Part shown: positions 8,741 to 17,529 of the stretch, piece after piece
How the letters are laid out: each line of letters opens with the position of its first letter
Position numbering within the stretch: the stretch's first letter is position 1
Assembly: GCF_000026105.1 (NCBI RefSeq)
Contig: NC_008027.1
Span: 5,042,501 to 5,106,500, forward strand
DNA length: 64,000 nt
Source of the DNA: Pseudomonas entomophila L48
GTDB taxonomy: Bacteria; Pseudomonadota; Gammaproteobacteria; Pseudomonadales; Pseudomonadaceae
Reading direction: 5' to 3'
The notes under the pieces: model-generated
The model's input: only the letters and a program-made list of their open reading frames with translations
What the model was told of the DNA's origin: nothing
Database searches by the model: none
Position numbers and translations under genes: made by a program

Positions 8741-9352
8741 TCAGTGCGCGAGAGGATCAGGGACGACGGCGCCCCAATTGCCCATGGCGTGGCCTGCGAC
8801 TTTTTCCAGCGCATCGCGCGGCGAACCATCGCGCGCCACCATGGCCATGCCGCGCTGTACCACGCCGTAGTAGTTGGCCAGGCTCTCGCAGTCGACATGC
8901 TCGCCGATCTCACGGCTGGCCTGCCCAAGGCGCAGGCGGTTTTTCAACATCTCGAAGGGTTTGCAGCGCAGCACCTTGAGCCCGACCCTGAGGTTGGGTA
9001 ACGGGGAATTGAGGTCGGTCTGGGTGACGAAGCAACCGTGGGGGCGGTCTTCTCGGGTGAGGATCCTGGCGGTTGCCAGCAGAACGGCCTGGATCGAGTC
9101 CTGCGCCCGTTCGTACTTGTACAGCTCGCTCCAGATTTCCTCGCCAACCGTGGACCAGTAAAGCTCCAGCGCTTCGAGGAACAGGTCCTCCTTGGAGCCG
9201 AAGGCGGCATAGAGGCTGGGTGACTTGATCTTCATCACCCCCATCAGTTCGCTCAGCGACGTGCCATCGTAGCCCTTGTCCCAGAACAGCAGCATGGCCT
9301 TGACCAGCGCCTCGTGACGATCGAACTCCCGGGGTCTTCCACGACCACTCAT
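8741..9352 (-). CDS. TetR-family transcriptional regulator, probable regulator of the locus
   Basis: A 203-residue one-component regulator. Residues about 5-55 form the TetR DNA-binding domain (GRPREFDRHEALVKAMLLFW, then DKGYDGTSLSELMGVM with the helix-turn-helix, then SLYAAFGSKEDLF). The rest is a helical ligand-binding domain with GCFVTQTD, seen in the AefR/ComR-like branch. The start at 9352 has AGGGAGAAG before it; an ATG at 9388 lacks this. It is divergent from the flavin reductase-ubiC pair, and a GTAC-N10-GTAC palindrome sits between them, the normal arrangement for an autoregulated repressor. The same motif precedes the other operons of the locus. The ligand is unknown; the pathway's product or an intermediate is a reasonable guess. 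Confidence 0.9.
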   Translation of the reverse strand: MSGRGRPREFDRHEALVKAMLLFWDKGYDGTSLSELMGVMKIKSPSLYAAFGSKEDLFLEALELYWSTVGEEIWSELYKYERAQDSIQAVLLATARILTREDRPHGCFVTQTDLNSPLPNLRVGLKVLRCKPFEMLKNRLRLGQASREIGEHVDCESLANYYGVVQRGMAMVARDGSPRDALEKVAGHAMGNWGAVVPDPLAH

Positions 9353-9502
9353 ATCTACTTCTCCCTTCAAACAACGGGTGGATCGCAACCTGGGCAGTCA
9401 CAACCCGGATCCCACTGCGCCCCCAGGCAGCCATGACCTGCAGGCCTTGCGCGACAAGGCTTGCAGCGGCAATACGTGAACGGCGTTACAAAAAGAATTG
9501 TA

Positions 9503-9524
9503 TTGTACTAATACATCCGTACAA
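9503..9524. promoter_or_regulatory. GTAC-N10-GTAC operator in the tetR/flavin reductase divergent promoter
   Basis: TTGTAC (9503-9508) and GTACAA (9519-9524) form a 22-bp palindrome. An overlapping repeat, GTATT-GTACT-AATAC, spans 9500-9514. The site is 151 bases from the tetR start and 135 from the flavin reductase start. The 306-base gap 9353-9658 holds no other recognisable element. Confidence 0.75.
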
Positions 9525-9658
9525 TCGGCGGTGTGCGAATGATATGCGGCCGCCAGCGGGGTACGTCAACCCCGGCTTACAAACAATAAGTCATGGCGTA
9601 CATGCATGATCGCCAAAGCTTTTTCAGCGAAGATCACCCACAAAGGAGCGTTTCAGCA

Positions 9659-10156
9659 ATGGATGTTGCAACTTACAGAAATGCAATGGCCCGGCTCGGC
9701 GGCGCCGTCTCCATCATCAGCACCGATGGCCCCAGCGGTCGCCATGGCTTCACGGCCTCAGCCGTGTGCAGCGTCACCGACACCCCGCCCACCCTGCTGG
9801 TGTGCATGAACAACCAGTCGCGCCAGCGCAGCAGTTTTGAAGAAAATGGGGTGCTCTGTGTGAACGTGCTGCGCGGTGACCACCAGCACCTGTCGGGCAT
9901 CTTCGCCAACAAACACCTGGACATGGAGCAACGTTTTCAGGCAACGCCCTGGTCCACCGGGCACAGCGGCGCGCCGACCATGGACGAGGCGCTGGTCTGC
10001 TTCGACTGCCGGATCAGCGAAATCCACACGGTGGGCAGCCACAGCATCTTCTATTGCCAAGTGCTGAACATCGACAGCGCCCAGCACCCGGAAGGGTTGA
10101 TCTATTTCGACCGTGCCTATCATCGCGTCGCCGCACCCGACCAGTCCGCGGCCTGA
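9659..10156 (+). CDS. Flavin reductase (RutF/HpaC type)
   Basis: About 165 residues, the usual length for the small NAD(P)H:flavin oxidoreductase that feeds reduced FMN or FAD to two-component monooxygenases. Signature segments are YRNAMARLGGAVSIISTDGPSGRHGFTASAVCSVTDTPP (split-barrel flavin-binding core), LCVNVLRGDHQHLSGIF, and a C-terminal IFYCQVLNI-YFDRAYHR region with the conserved Y-x-x-R/H. The ATG at 9659 is chosen over one at 9593 because AAAGGAG is ten bases upstream and family members begin at this point. The chorismate lyase-like gene follows 22 bases later. The natural partner is the group D monooxygenase at 17530-18681, which appears to be under the same operator. Confidence 0.88.
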   Translation: MDVATYRNAMARLGGAVSIISTDGPSGRHGFTASAVCSVTDTPPTLLVCMNNQSRQRSSFEENGVLCVNVLRGDHQHLSGIFANKHLDMEQRFQATPWSTGHSGAPTMDEALVCFDCRISEIHTVGSHSIFYCQVLNIDSAQHPEGLIYFDRAYHRVAAPDQSAA

Positions 10157-10178
10157 AGACTTCCGGAGAACACGCGTC

Positions 10179-10736
10179 ATGGACAATCTCTGGACTTCGC
10201 TGCCACTGCCTGGCCTGAGCGACGATCAACGCCACTGGCTATTTGCTCCAGGCTCGCTGACCTTGCGCCTGAAGGCGCTAGGCCGGTTCAGCCTGGAGGT
10301 GACCCAGCAGCGGATCGATTTCCCCGAACCTGGTGAAGCCCATGCCTTGGGCTGCACCACGGACAGCCCTGCCTGGATCCGTGAAGTGGCCTTGAAAATC
10401 GACGACCAGGTGATGGTCTGCGCCCGCAGCCTGACCCCCATGCGCGAGCGCCGGCCAGCCTGGCCGGAGCTCGCCGGCTACGGCGGCGAGCCGTTGGGCA
10501 GCATGCTGTACAACACACCGGATATTCACCGCGGCGCTTTCGAATGCCAACGCCCGCAGGCCGATGACCCGCTGTCGCGCCTGGCCACGTCACTTGGCCA
10601 GCCAAGCGGCAAGCTGCTGGCCCGCCGTTCGCGCTTCCTGCGCGACGGCCAGCCACTGCTGATCGCCGAATGCTTCGTCGAGGGTTTCTGGGCGTTGCTG
10701 CAGGAGCGGAGCGCGCCGCTGAAACTGGCTATCTGA
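10179..10736 (+). CDS. Chorismate pyruvate-lyase (UbiC-like)
   Basis: 185 residues, close to the UbiC length. Chorismate lyase splits chorismate into 4-hydroxybenzoate and pyruvate. Residues equivalent to the E. coli active site are present: Arg69 in WIREVAL, the PLGSMLY turn (105-111), and Glu164 in LLIAECFVEGFW, with RRSRFLRDGQPL before it as in UbiC. The start at 10179 follows CCGGAGA. It is not beside ubiA, and it shares an operon with a flavin reductase under the TetR-type operator. It is therefore probably a dedicated copy supplying 4-hydroxybenzoate, or a close relative of it, to this locus rather than to ubiquinone synthesis. That separation of roles is inference. Confidence 0.85.
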   Translation: MDNLWTSLPLPGLSDDQRHWLFAPGSLTLRLKALGRFSLEVTQQRIDFPEPGEAHALGCTTDSPAWIREVALKIDDQVMVCARSLTPMRERRPAWPELAGYGGEPLGSMLYNTPDIHRGAFECQRPQADDPLSRLATSLGQPSGKLLARRSRFLRDGQPLLIAECFVEGFWALLQERSAPLKLAI

Positions 10737-10766
10737 GCCAAGGGCGCGCTCGCGGGGGGAGGCGAA

Positions 10767-11126
10767 TCAGCCTTCTTCCAGGCGGGCTTCGTTGTCGCGA
10801 ATGACCTGCGAGGTGTGCGGGTCTTTGTCGACCGCGTCGAGCAGGGAGCTGAGCAAACCTGGGAAGCGGGCTTCCAGGTCATCCCGGCGGATCGACAGCA
10901 AGTTCTCACGACCATAAGGGCGTTGCCAGATCACGCCGCTGTCGCGCAGCACGCGCCAGTGGTGGGTCATGGTCGATTTGGAGGCACCTTTGAGGATGCG
11001 CCCGCAAGGGTGCTCTTCGCCATCGGCGAGGACCTTCAGCACGGTCAGGCGCAACGGATTGCCAAGTGCTGTCAGGACGTTTTCCAGGCGGATCTGCTCG
11101 ATGCTGGGGTGGTTGGCAGTGTACAT
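10767..11126 (-). CDS. ArsR-family winged-helix regulator
   Basis: 119 residues with a single winged helix: LENVLTALGNPLRLTVLKVLADGEEHPCGRIL, then SKSTMTHHWRVLRDSGVIWQRPYGRENLLSIRRDDLEARFPGL. The STMTHHWRVLRDSGVI recognition helix is of the ArsR/SmtB kind. The metal-binding ELCVCDL motif is absent, so it is more likely of the organic-ligand or redox branch than metal-sensing. The start at 11126 has GAGG seven bases before it. It is convergent with the ubiC-like gene. An inverted repeat 206 bases upstream may be its own operator. No adjacent divergent gene reveals its target. Confidence 0.85.
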   Translation of the reverse strand: MYTANHPSIEQIRLENVLTALGNPLRLTVLKVLADGEEHPCGRILKGASKSTMTHHWRVLRDSGVIWQRPYGRENLLSIRRDDLEARFPGLLSSLLDAVDKDPHTSQVIRDNEARLEEG

Positions 11127-11331
11127 GCAATAACCTCAATAGCCTTACAAGGATCACCACGCCCCGGATCGCTTGCGCGGTACCGTCCGTGGTTTCCCCG
11201 TATTGATCAGGCGCGATTCCATGTCGCGCTCCTGGGAAGCCGAGTCCGAACCTGGCAATACCCCGTGGGGACAGCATGTTCCCAACTACCTAGGGCCATC
11301 AGTCGATGGCTGCCTGCCTCTGGAATCACGA

Positions 11332-11351
11332 CTGTTTGTTAGTACGAACAG
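11332..11351. promoter_or_regulatory. Inverted repeat upstream of arsR
   Basis: CTGTT-N10-AACAG lies 206 bases upstream of the ArsR-family gene, close to an AT-rich stretch (TATACACCATTG). It is a candidate operator for that regulator. The remainder of the 640-base gap 11127-11765 holds a REP doublet and no convincing gene. Confidence 0.35.
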
Positions 11352-11525
11352 TGTAGGACTATACACCATTGTTACAACCGTTCGCGAGCCAATCGTGTTG
11401 CATGTGCTACCCGGGTGCATCAAGGTGCAACCCATTTAGCCTTGTAAAACAGGACGTTGTGCATTGCGACGGATTTAGAAAGGGGTGTGTTTCAAGGTGT
11501 AAAGCGCGGGTTTTTCGTTGGAGGA

Positions 11526-11703
11526 GTTGTAGCGCTCTTGAGACCGGGCGCCGCCTGCGCGGCGCATCGCGGATGAATCCGCTCCTACATCGGTTGCAAC
11601 GTGCCGCACCTGCGAGGCCGAATGATCCCGAAGAAAACCTGTAGGAGCGGATTCATCCGCGATGCGCCGCACAGGCGGCGCTCGATCTCGTAGGCGCTGC
11701 AAC
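11526..11703. repeat. Long REP doublet with about 64-base inverted arms
   Basis: An arm starting at 11526 and ending in CCGCTCCTACA pairs with an arm starting TGTAGGAGCGG at 11640 and ending at 11703. About 50 bases separate them. The pairing extends well beyond the usual 25-35-base REP core (GCGCCGCCTG and GTTG-AGCGC are also matched). It lies between opmD and arsR. Confidence 0.75.
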
Positions 11704-11765
11704 TCTCCGGGCGAACACTTGAAAGCCAACGCCAGGTGCAACCCCGGCGCCGGCTGAACCAGCAT

Positions 11766-13205
11766 TCAACGAACAGCGCTTGGCTCGGGCTCGTAGCCGC
11801 CCCCAAGTGCAGTAACCAGGCTCACCGCCGAGTCGATCTGCTTGCTGCTGAGCAACGCCAGGCGCATTTCATCCTCGATCAACTGCTCTTCGATATTCAG
11901 CGAATCGAGGAAATTGTTTTCCCCGACCTCGAACCGTTCGACAGCCAGATCGAAGGACGACTGAGCCGTATCCCGCGCGGTGCGTTGCAGGCCGATCTGC
12001 CGGTTCACCGCCTGCAACTCGGTCACCGACGTCGCCACCTGGTGCAGTGCCGTGTTCAGGGTCGAGTTGTAACCGGCGATCGCCAGGTCCAGGTCGGCGT
12101 TGCTCTGCTTGAGCTCGGAGCGCAAGCGCCCGGCATCGAACAAAGGCAAGGTCACGGTCGGCGCGATGTTCCAGAAACGGCTCACGCTGTCGTTGAAACT
12201 GTCACCGGACATGGCATGGATGCCGCCCGCCGCACGCAGGTTGATGTTGGGGTAGAAGCGCGTCTTCACCGACGCCACGGTCTGAGTCTGCGCCTCGACT
12301 CGCCAACGCGCCGCGACAATGTCGGGGCGACGCCCCAGCAGTTCGGCGGGCAGGTTTTCCGGCAAGGCGGCTTCGTCGCTCCTGAGCGGCTTGGGCCGGG
12401 CTATGTCGTGGGCACCATCGACGCCAGTGCCCAGCAACGCCGAGAGCTGCAGGCGGGCGACCTGCACATCGCTCCTGGCCCCCAGCAAGCTGGCCTCGGC
12501 ACGTGCCACCAGGCCATCGACCCGCTGCAACTGGGACTTGTTGTCCAGGCCGTTGTGGTAGCGATCGCCGGTCAGGCTCTGCAGGTTGCGCAAGCGCTTG
12601 AGGTCGCGCTCGCTGAGGTCGACCACGTCCCAGGCGTAGGTCAGCTGGTTGTAGGCCTTGACCACGTTGGCCGCCAGCAGCAGGCGCGCCGACTGCACCT
12701 CGACCTCCGCCGCCCGCGCCTGGCTGACCGAGGCCTCCCAGGCACTGCGCTTGCCGCCCCACAGGTCGAGGTCGTAGTCGAAGGTCACGCCCAGGCTGCG
12801 CACGGTGACATAGCGGTTGCCCTGCCCCGCGTAATCTTCGCTGCGCGACAGCCGCGAGCGCTTCACGTCGCCGAAGGCGTCCACCTGCGGCGCCCGGTCG
12901 GCGCCGTAGTATTCCTGGTAGGCGTTGGCCTTGTCGGCCCGCGCCCGCACTTCCTGCAACCCTGGGTTGTTCTGCCAGGCTTTGGCCACCAGCCCGTCCA
13001 GCTGGGCGTCGCCGTAGCGCTGCCACCACTGCCCTTGCGGCCAGGGAGCGGCCGGCAAACGGGCGTCGGCCAGGGTAGTCGACGGCGCGCCTTCGGGGGT
13101 GAGCAGGGTTTGACGGTGGTCGATGCCGGCGTGGTTGACGCAACCACTCAGGGCCACCAGGGCCGCCAGCGACAGCGGCCATGCACAACGTGTGAGTTTC
13201 AACAT
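11766..13205 (-). CDS. opmD: RND efflux outer-membrane lipoprotein (OpmD/OprM type)
   Basis: 479 residues of the NodT/OprM factor family: a trimeric outer-membrane channel with a periplasmic alpha-barrel. The N-terminal signal ends in a lipobox, LVALSGC, so Cys22 would be lipidated. Two structural repeats are visible: LDGLVAKAWQNNPGLQEVRARADKANA with DAFGDVKRSR, and LLGRRPDIVAARWRVEAQTQTVASVKTRFYPNINL with PLFDAGRLRSELKQSNADLDLAI. The gene lies four bases after the RND pump gene and completes a three-gene MexHI-OpmD-like system. The closest named counterpart that I recognise is OpmD; the assignment rests on the company of MexI. Confidence 0.85.
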   Translation of the reverse strand: MLKLTRCAWPLSLAALVALSGCVNHAGIDHRQTLLTPEGAPSTTLADARLPAAPWPQGQWWQRYGDAQLDGLVAKAWQNNPGLQEVRARADKANAYQEYYGADRAPQVDAFGDVKRSRLSRSEDYAGQGNRYVTVRSLGVTFDYDLDLWGGKRSAWEASVSQARAAEVEVQSARLLLAANVVKAYNQLTYAWDVVDLSERDLKRLRNLQSLTGDRYHNGLDNKSQLQRVDGLVARAEASLLGARSDVQVARLQLSALLGTGVDGAHDIARPKPLRSDEAALPENLPAELLGRRPDIVAARWRVEAQTQTVASVKTRFYPNINLRAAGGIHAMSGDSFNDSVSRFWNIAPTVTLPLFDAGRLRSELKQSNADLDLAIAGYNSTLNTALHQVATSVTELQAVNRQIGLQRTARDTAQSSFDLAVERFEVGENNFLDSLNIEEQLIEDEMRLALLSSKQIDSAVSLVTALGGGYEPEPSAVR

Positions 13206-13209
13206 GCGA

Positions 13210-16200
13210 TTATCCCCGGGCCGGCGCGTCGATGGCCTGGCCTTCAGTGCTGTCGGCAGGCGTTGCCTTGGGCTGCCTGGCGGTGCTCAGCAGGCTGTAG
13301 ACCGTCGGCAGGATGAACAGGGTGAACAAGGTGCCGATCAGCATCCCGACCACGATCACCAGGCCCAGGCCGAAGCGGCTGTTGGCCCCGGCACCGGTGG
13401 CGAAGATCAGCGGCGCCAGGCCCACGACCATGGCCGCGGTGGTCATCAGGATCGGCCGCAGGCGCACTTCGGCGGCGTGGCGGATCGCCTCCAGCTTGCC
13501 CATGCCGTGGTGCATCTGCAGTTCGTTGGCGAACGCCACCATCAGGATGCCGTGCTTGCTGATCAAGCCAATCAACGTGATCAGGCCGATCTGCGTGTAG
13601 ATGTTCAGCGAGGTGTAGCCCAGCGCCAGCGGCAGCAGTGCCCCGCAGATCGACAGCGGCACGCTGATCAGGATGATGAACGGGTCGATGAAGCTCTCGT
13701 ACTGCACCGCCAGCACCAGGTAGATGATCACCAGGGCGAAGGCGAAGGTCAGCACCAGGGTGTTGCCCTCCTGCACGAACTGGCGGGTATCCGACTGCCA
13801 GTCGTAGGTGTAGCCAGCCGGGAACTGCTTGGCCTGTTCGGTGAGGAAGGCCACGGCGTCGCCCAGGGTCACGCCCGGCAGGGGGATGGCCTGGAAGGTC
13901 GCGGCGTTCTGCTGGTTGAACTGCGGGCGCAGGTTCGGCTCGACCTTGACCTTGATGGTGGCCAGGGTCGACAGCGGCACCAGGTTGCCGTGCTGGTCCT
14001 TGACGTAGTAGCGGTTCAGCGCCTCGGGGGTCAGGCGATCCTGCGGCACGGATTGCGGAATCACGTCGTAGGAGCGGCCGTGGTAGGCGAAGCGGTTGAC
14101 GTACTTCTCACCGATCAGGCTGTTGAGGGTCTTGCCGATGTCGCTCATGCGGATGCCCATGGCGTTGGCCTTGGCCCTGTCGACCTGCACCTCGACCACC
14201 GGGTTGTTGAAGTCCAGGTCACTGTCGACCACGGCGAACAGGCCGCTGCTGCGGGCACTGGCCTTGAGCTTGTCCATCACGTCGAACAGCGATTGGTAGT
14301 CCTGGTCGCTGCGCACCACCATCTGCACCGGCAGACCGCCGGTGGAGCCCGGCAGCGGCGGCATCTGGAAGACGAAGATGCTGGTGCCTTCGATCTGGCT
14401 GACGCGTTGTTGCAGCAACGGCTGGATCTGGTTGGCGCTGCGTTCGCGCTTGTCCCAGTCCACCAGGTTGATGCCGCCGACACTGTTCGACAGACCGTCG
14501 GTGCCGTTGGCCACCCAGTCGCTGTAGCCTTCCGGGAACTCCTTGAACACTTCGTGGAGCTTTTCCGAGAACGCCTCGACGTAGTTGATGTTGGCGTGCT
14601 GCGGGGCCTTGATCGCGGTCAGCAGGATGTTCTGGTCTTCCAGTGGCGCCAGTTCGCTTTGCGCCGACTTGTACAGCACCGGCAGGCTGAAGAAGATCAC
14701 CAGCGCGATGGCCAGGCTGATCCAGCGCTTGGACAAGGACACGCCCAGCAACTTGCCATAGCGCTCGGCCAGCCAGTTGAAGAAGGCCTCGGCCTTGTGC
14801 GCCATGTAGCCTTCGCTCGACTTGGCGTCGAGCAGCCGGGTGCTCATGATCGGCGACAGGGTCAGGGCGACGATGCCGGACACCACCACCGAACCGGCCA
14901 GGGTCAGCGCGAACTCCTTGAACAGGGTACCGGTCAGGCCGCCCATCAGGCCGATCGGCGCGTACACCGCCGCCAGGGTGAAGGTCATCGCCACCACCGG
15001 CCCGGCCACTTCGCGGGCACCCAGCAAGGCGGCTTCGAACGGCGTCTTGCCGTCCTCGATATGGCGGTGGACGTTCTCCACCACGACGATCGCGTCATCC
15101 ACCACCAGGCCGATCGCCAGCACCATCGCCAGCAGCGTCAGCAGGTTCAGGCTGAAGCCGAACATCTGCATCAGCACCGCGGCACCGAGCATCGACAGCG
15201 GGATGGTCACCAGCGGGATCAGCACGGTGCGGAAGGTGCCCAGGCACAGGTAGATCACCAGGACCACGATCACCAGCGCCTCGATCAGGGTGTGGGTCAC
15301 CTCGTCGATGGACGACTGGATGAAGTGCGCCACCTCGAACGGGATCTGCACCTTCACGCCTGGCGGCAGGGTCTTCTCGATTTCCGGGATCAGCGCCTTG
15401 ACCGCATTGACGATGGTCAGCGGGTTGCCGGTGGGCGCGGCGTCGAGGCCGAGGAACATCGCCGGGACCGCGCTCATCGCGCCACTGGTGTCGAACGACG
15501 CGGCGTTGAGCTCGACGGTGCCGACATCACGCACGCGGATGATGTTGCCGTTGTCGTTGCGCAGGACCATGTCCTTGAAGTCTTCGACGCTGGTCAGGTC
15601 GGTGTTGATGCGCAGGTTGCTGACCACGTACAGGCCTTTGACCTGGCCGGGCGCGGCCTGGAAGTTGTTCTCCTTGATCGCGTCGGCCACGTCCTGGCCG
15701 GTGATGCCGTAGCCGGCCAGCAGGTCAGGGTCCAGCCATAGGCGCATGGACATGGTCTGGCCGCCCAGCACGTTGATCTTGGCCACGCCGTCGATGCCCG
15801 AGAACATCGGTTCGACCACCCGCGAGATGTAGTCGGCCACTTCCGGCATCGACAGCTGCTCGCTGGAGAACGCCACGTAGGCGACGCTGGTGAAGCCGCC
15901 GGAGGTGCGCTCGATTACCGGGTCATAGGCTTCGGCAGGCAGCTTGTAGCGGATCTGGTTGACCTTGGCCATCACCTCGGTGAGCGCATTGATCGAGTTG
16001 CTGTTGAGCTGCATGCGCACGGTGACCAGGCTCTTGCCCTGGGTCGAACTGGACGACAGGTAGTCGATGCCCTCGACCGAGGCCACGGCCTGGCTGATCG
16101 GCTGGGTCACGAAACCCTGCATCAGCTCGGAAGAGGCACCCGGGTACTGGGTGGTGATGGTGATGGTCGAGGTTTCCAGCATCGGGTACTGGCGCACCGG

Positions 16201-16296
16201 CAGCTTGGTGAACGCCATGATCCCGAACAGCAGGATCAGCGTGCTGACCACCAGCGCCAGCACGGGCCGGCGCAGGAAAATATCGGTGAAATGCAT
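13210..16296 (-). CDS. mexI: RND multidrug/metabolite efflux pump (MexI-like)
   Basis: 1028 residues, the normal length of an HAE1-type inner-membrane proton-driven exporter. It begins MHFTDIFLRRPVLALVVSTL with the first membrane helix. Two periplasmic porter halves follow in which EGIDYLSSSS, the QYPGASSELM loop and the LPVQMVVRSDQDY and LDFNNPVVEVQVDRAKANA segments resemble P. aeruginosa MexI. Helix 4 has GLVVDDAIVVVENVHRHIE with the proton-relay Asp pair, and the last quarter has IGLITLIGLISKHGILMV. MexI exports phenazine precursors and quorum signals, which fits a pump co-transcribed with a biosynthetic monooxygenase. The MexG (DoxX-like) subunit is missing. Confidence 0.88.
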   Translation of the reverse strand: MHFTDIFLRRPVLALVVSTLILLFGIMAFTKLPVRQYPMLETSTITITTQYPGASSELMQGFVTQPISQAVASVEGIDYLSSSSTQGKSLVTVRMQLNSNSINALTEVMAKVNQIRYKLPAEAYDPVIERTSGGFTSVAYVAFSSEQLSMPEVADYISRVVEPMFSGIDGVAKINVLGGQTMSMRLWLDPDLLAGYGITGQDVADAIKENNFQAAPGQVKGLYVVSNLRINTDLTSVEDFKDMVLRNDNGNIIRVRDVGTVELNAASFDTSGAMSAVPAMFLGLDAAPTGNPLTIVNAVKALIPEIEKTLPPGVKVQIPFEVAHFIQSSIDEVTHTLIEALVIVVLVIYLCLGTFRTVLIPLVTIPLSMLGAAVLMQMFGFSLNLLTLLAMVLAIGLVVDDAIVVVENVHRHIEDGKTPFEAALLGAREVAGPVVAMTFTLAAVYAPIGLMGGLTGTLFKEFALTLAGSVVVSGIVALTLSPIMSTRLLDAKSSEGYMAHKAEAFFNWLAERYGKLLGVSLSKRWISLAIALVIFFSLPVLYKSAQSELAPLEDQNILLTAIKAPQHANINYVEAFSEKLHEVFKEFPEGYSDWVANGTDGLSNSVGGINLVDWDKRERSANQIQPLLQQRVSQIEGTSIFVFQMPPLPGSTGGLPVQMVVRSDQDYQSLFDVMDKLKASARSSGLFAVVDSDLDFNNPVVEVQVDRAKANAMGIRMSDIGKTLNSLIGEKYVNRFAYHGRSYDVIPQSVPQDRLTPEALNRYYVKDQHGNLVPLSTLATIKVKVEPNLRPQFNQQNAATFQAIPLPGVTLGDAVAFLTEQAKQFPAGYTYDWQSDTRQFVQEGNTLVLTFAFALVIIYLVLAVQYESFIDPFIILISVPLSICGALLPLALGYTSLNIYTQIGLITLIGLISKHGILMVAFANELQMHHGMGKLEAIRHAAEVRLRPILMTTAAMVVGLAPLIFATGAGANSRFGLGLVIVVGMLIGTLFTLFILPTVYSLLSTARQPKATPADSTEGQAIDAPARG

Positions 16297-16305
16297 GATC
16301 GTTCC

Positions 16306-17391
16306 TCAGCGCTGGACGTTGAGCCGCACGGTGTCGGCCACAGGCTCGATGGCGACGCCGTCCTGCAGCTTGATCTGCCCGGAGGTCACCACTTCGTCGC
16401 CTGCTTGCAGGCCTTTGGCAACCACCGCCAGGCCATCGCGGCGCTCGCCGATGCTGATGTTCTGCCGGCGGACCTTCTTCAGGCCGTTTTCTTCGTAGGT
16501 GACGAACACACTTTCGCCATAGGCGTTGTAGGTGATCGCGGTTTCCGGCACCACCAGCTCATCCTTGCCCGGCAGCTGTACCTTGACCTTGGCGTACATG
16601 CCCGGGCGCAGCTTGCCCTGGTGCTCCTTGAGCAGCGCCTGGACCTTGATCACGTGGGAGTTGTTCACCTGTGGGTCGATGGCGCTGACCGTGCCTTCGA
16701 ACTTCATGCCGCTCCACGCATCGACAGCCAGCTCGACGGCCTGGCCCTTGACGATGTTGGCGCTGTCGCGCTCGGAGACGGTGAAGTTGACCCGCAGGCC
16801 ATTGAGGTCGGTGAGCGTGGCCAGTGGGCGACCGGCCTGCACGTAGTCTCCCAGGTGAACCTGGCGAATGCCCAGTTCACCGGAGAACGGCGCGCGGATG
16901 GTCTTCTGCGCGATCTGCGCCTGGATGTTCTCGAGGTTGCCCTTGGCCGCGTCGAACTGCGCCCGGGCGCTGTCCAGCGCGCGCTGGCTCTCGGCGCCGT
17001 TGCGCGCCAGGGCCTGCAGGCGCCCGTAGTGGGTCTTGGCGGCTTCGAACTCACCACGCAGGCGAGTCAGCTCGCCTTCTTCCGGCGAGGTGTTGAGCTT
17101 GACCACCACGTTGCCGGCCTTGACCTTGTCGCCCGAGTCGAAGGCCAAGGCCACCACCTGGCCGCTGACTTCGGCCGACAGCAGTACCTGCTGGCGGGCC
17201 TCGATCTGGCCGATGGCAACCTGGTAATAGGTGTACGGCACCTGCTTGACCTTGGCCAGGGCCGCGGGTACCAGAACGGGGGCGGGCGCCGGCTCTTCTC
17301 CATGAGCCACGTAACGCAGTGACAAGCCCCCCAGTACCGCAAGCGTGACCACTGACGCCGTTACTTTCCCTAGATAGTGTTTCGCCCGCAT
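16306..17391 (-). CDS. mexH: RND efflux periplasmic adaptor (MexH-like)
   Basis: A 361-residue membrane fusion protein. An uncleaved or signal-type N-terminal helix (KVTASVVTLAVLGGLSLRYV) is followed by the barrel-sandwich lipoyl halves (VLLSAEVSGQVVALAFDSGDKVKAGNVVVKLN and IRAPFSGELGIRQVHLGDYVQAG). These flank a hairpin of helices (LTRLRGEFEAAKTHYGRLQAL ... ALDSARAQFDAAKGNLENIQAQIAQ), then the beta-barrel and membrane-proximal domains. It would link the RND pump, nine bases downstream, with the outer-membrane channel. About 140 bases separate it from the upstream monooxygenase gene, with no terminator, so read-through from that promoter is likely. Confidence 0.88.
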   Translation of the reverse strand: MRAKHYLGKVTASVVTLAVLGGLSLRYVAHGEEPAPAPVLVPAALAKVKQVPYTYYQVAIGQIEARQQVLLSAEVSGQVVALAFDSGDKVKAGNVVVKLNTSPEEGELTRLRGEFEAAKTHYGRLQALARNGAESQRALDSARAQFDAAKGNLENIQAQIAQKTIRAPFSGELGIRQVHLGDYVQAGRPLATLTDLNGLRVNFTVSERDSANIVKGQAVELAVDAWSGMKFEGTVSAIDPQVNNSHVIKVQALLKEHQGKLRPGMYAKVKVQLPGKDELVVPETAITYNAYGESVFVTYEENGLKKVRRQNISIGERRDGLAVVAKGLQAGDEVVTSGQIKLQDGVAIEPVADTVRLNVQR

Positions 17392-17529
17392 GACTTACCC
17401 CCTGTCGCCTGGATCGGCAACCTTCTGGAAATTCAACATTTAGAAAACTCCAACCTGCACGCTGCTGGCCCGGTCGGGCTGACCGGGGTGGCATCGGCTG
17501 AATGTCGGTGACTGGCGATGAACGCCGGA

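Noticed and set aside
11173..11439. 88-residue plus-strand ORF divergent from arsR
   Set aside because: No ribosome site, no recognisable fold and composition unlike neighbouring genes; the region looks regulatory.
13123..15741. 872-residue plus-strand open frame opposite mexI
   Set aside because: It is rich in His/Gln/Arg/Gly without any domain, and lies wholly antisense to a clear RND pump; high GC makes such shadow frames common.
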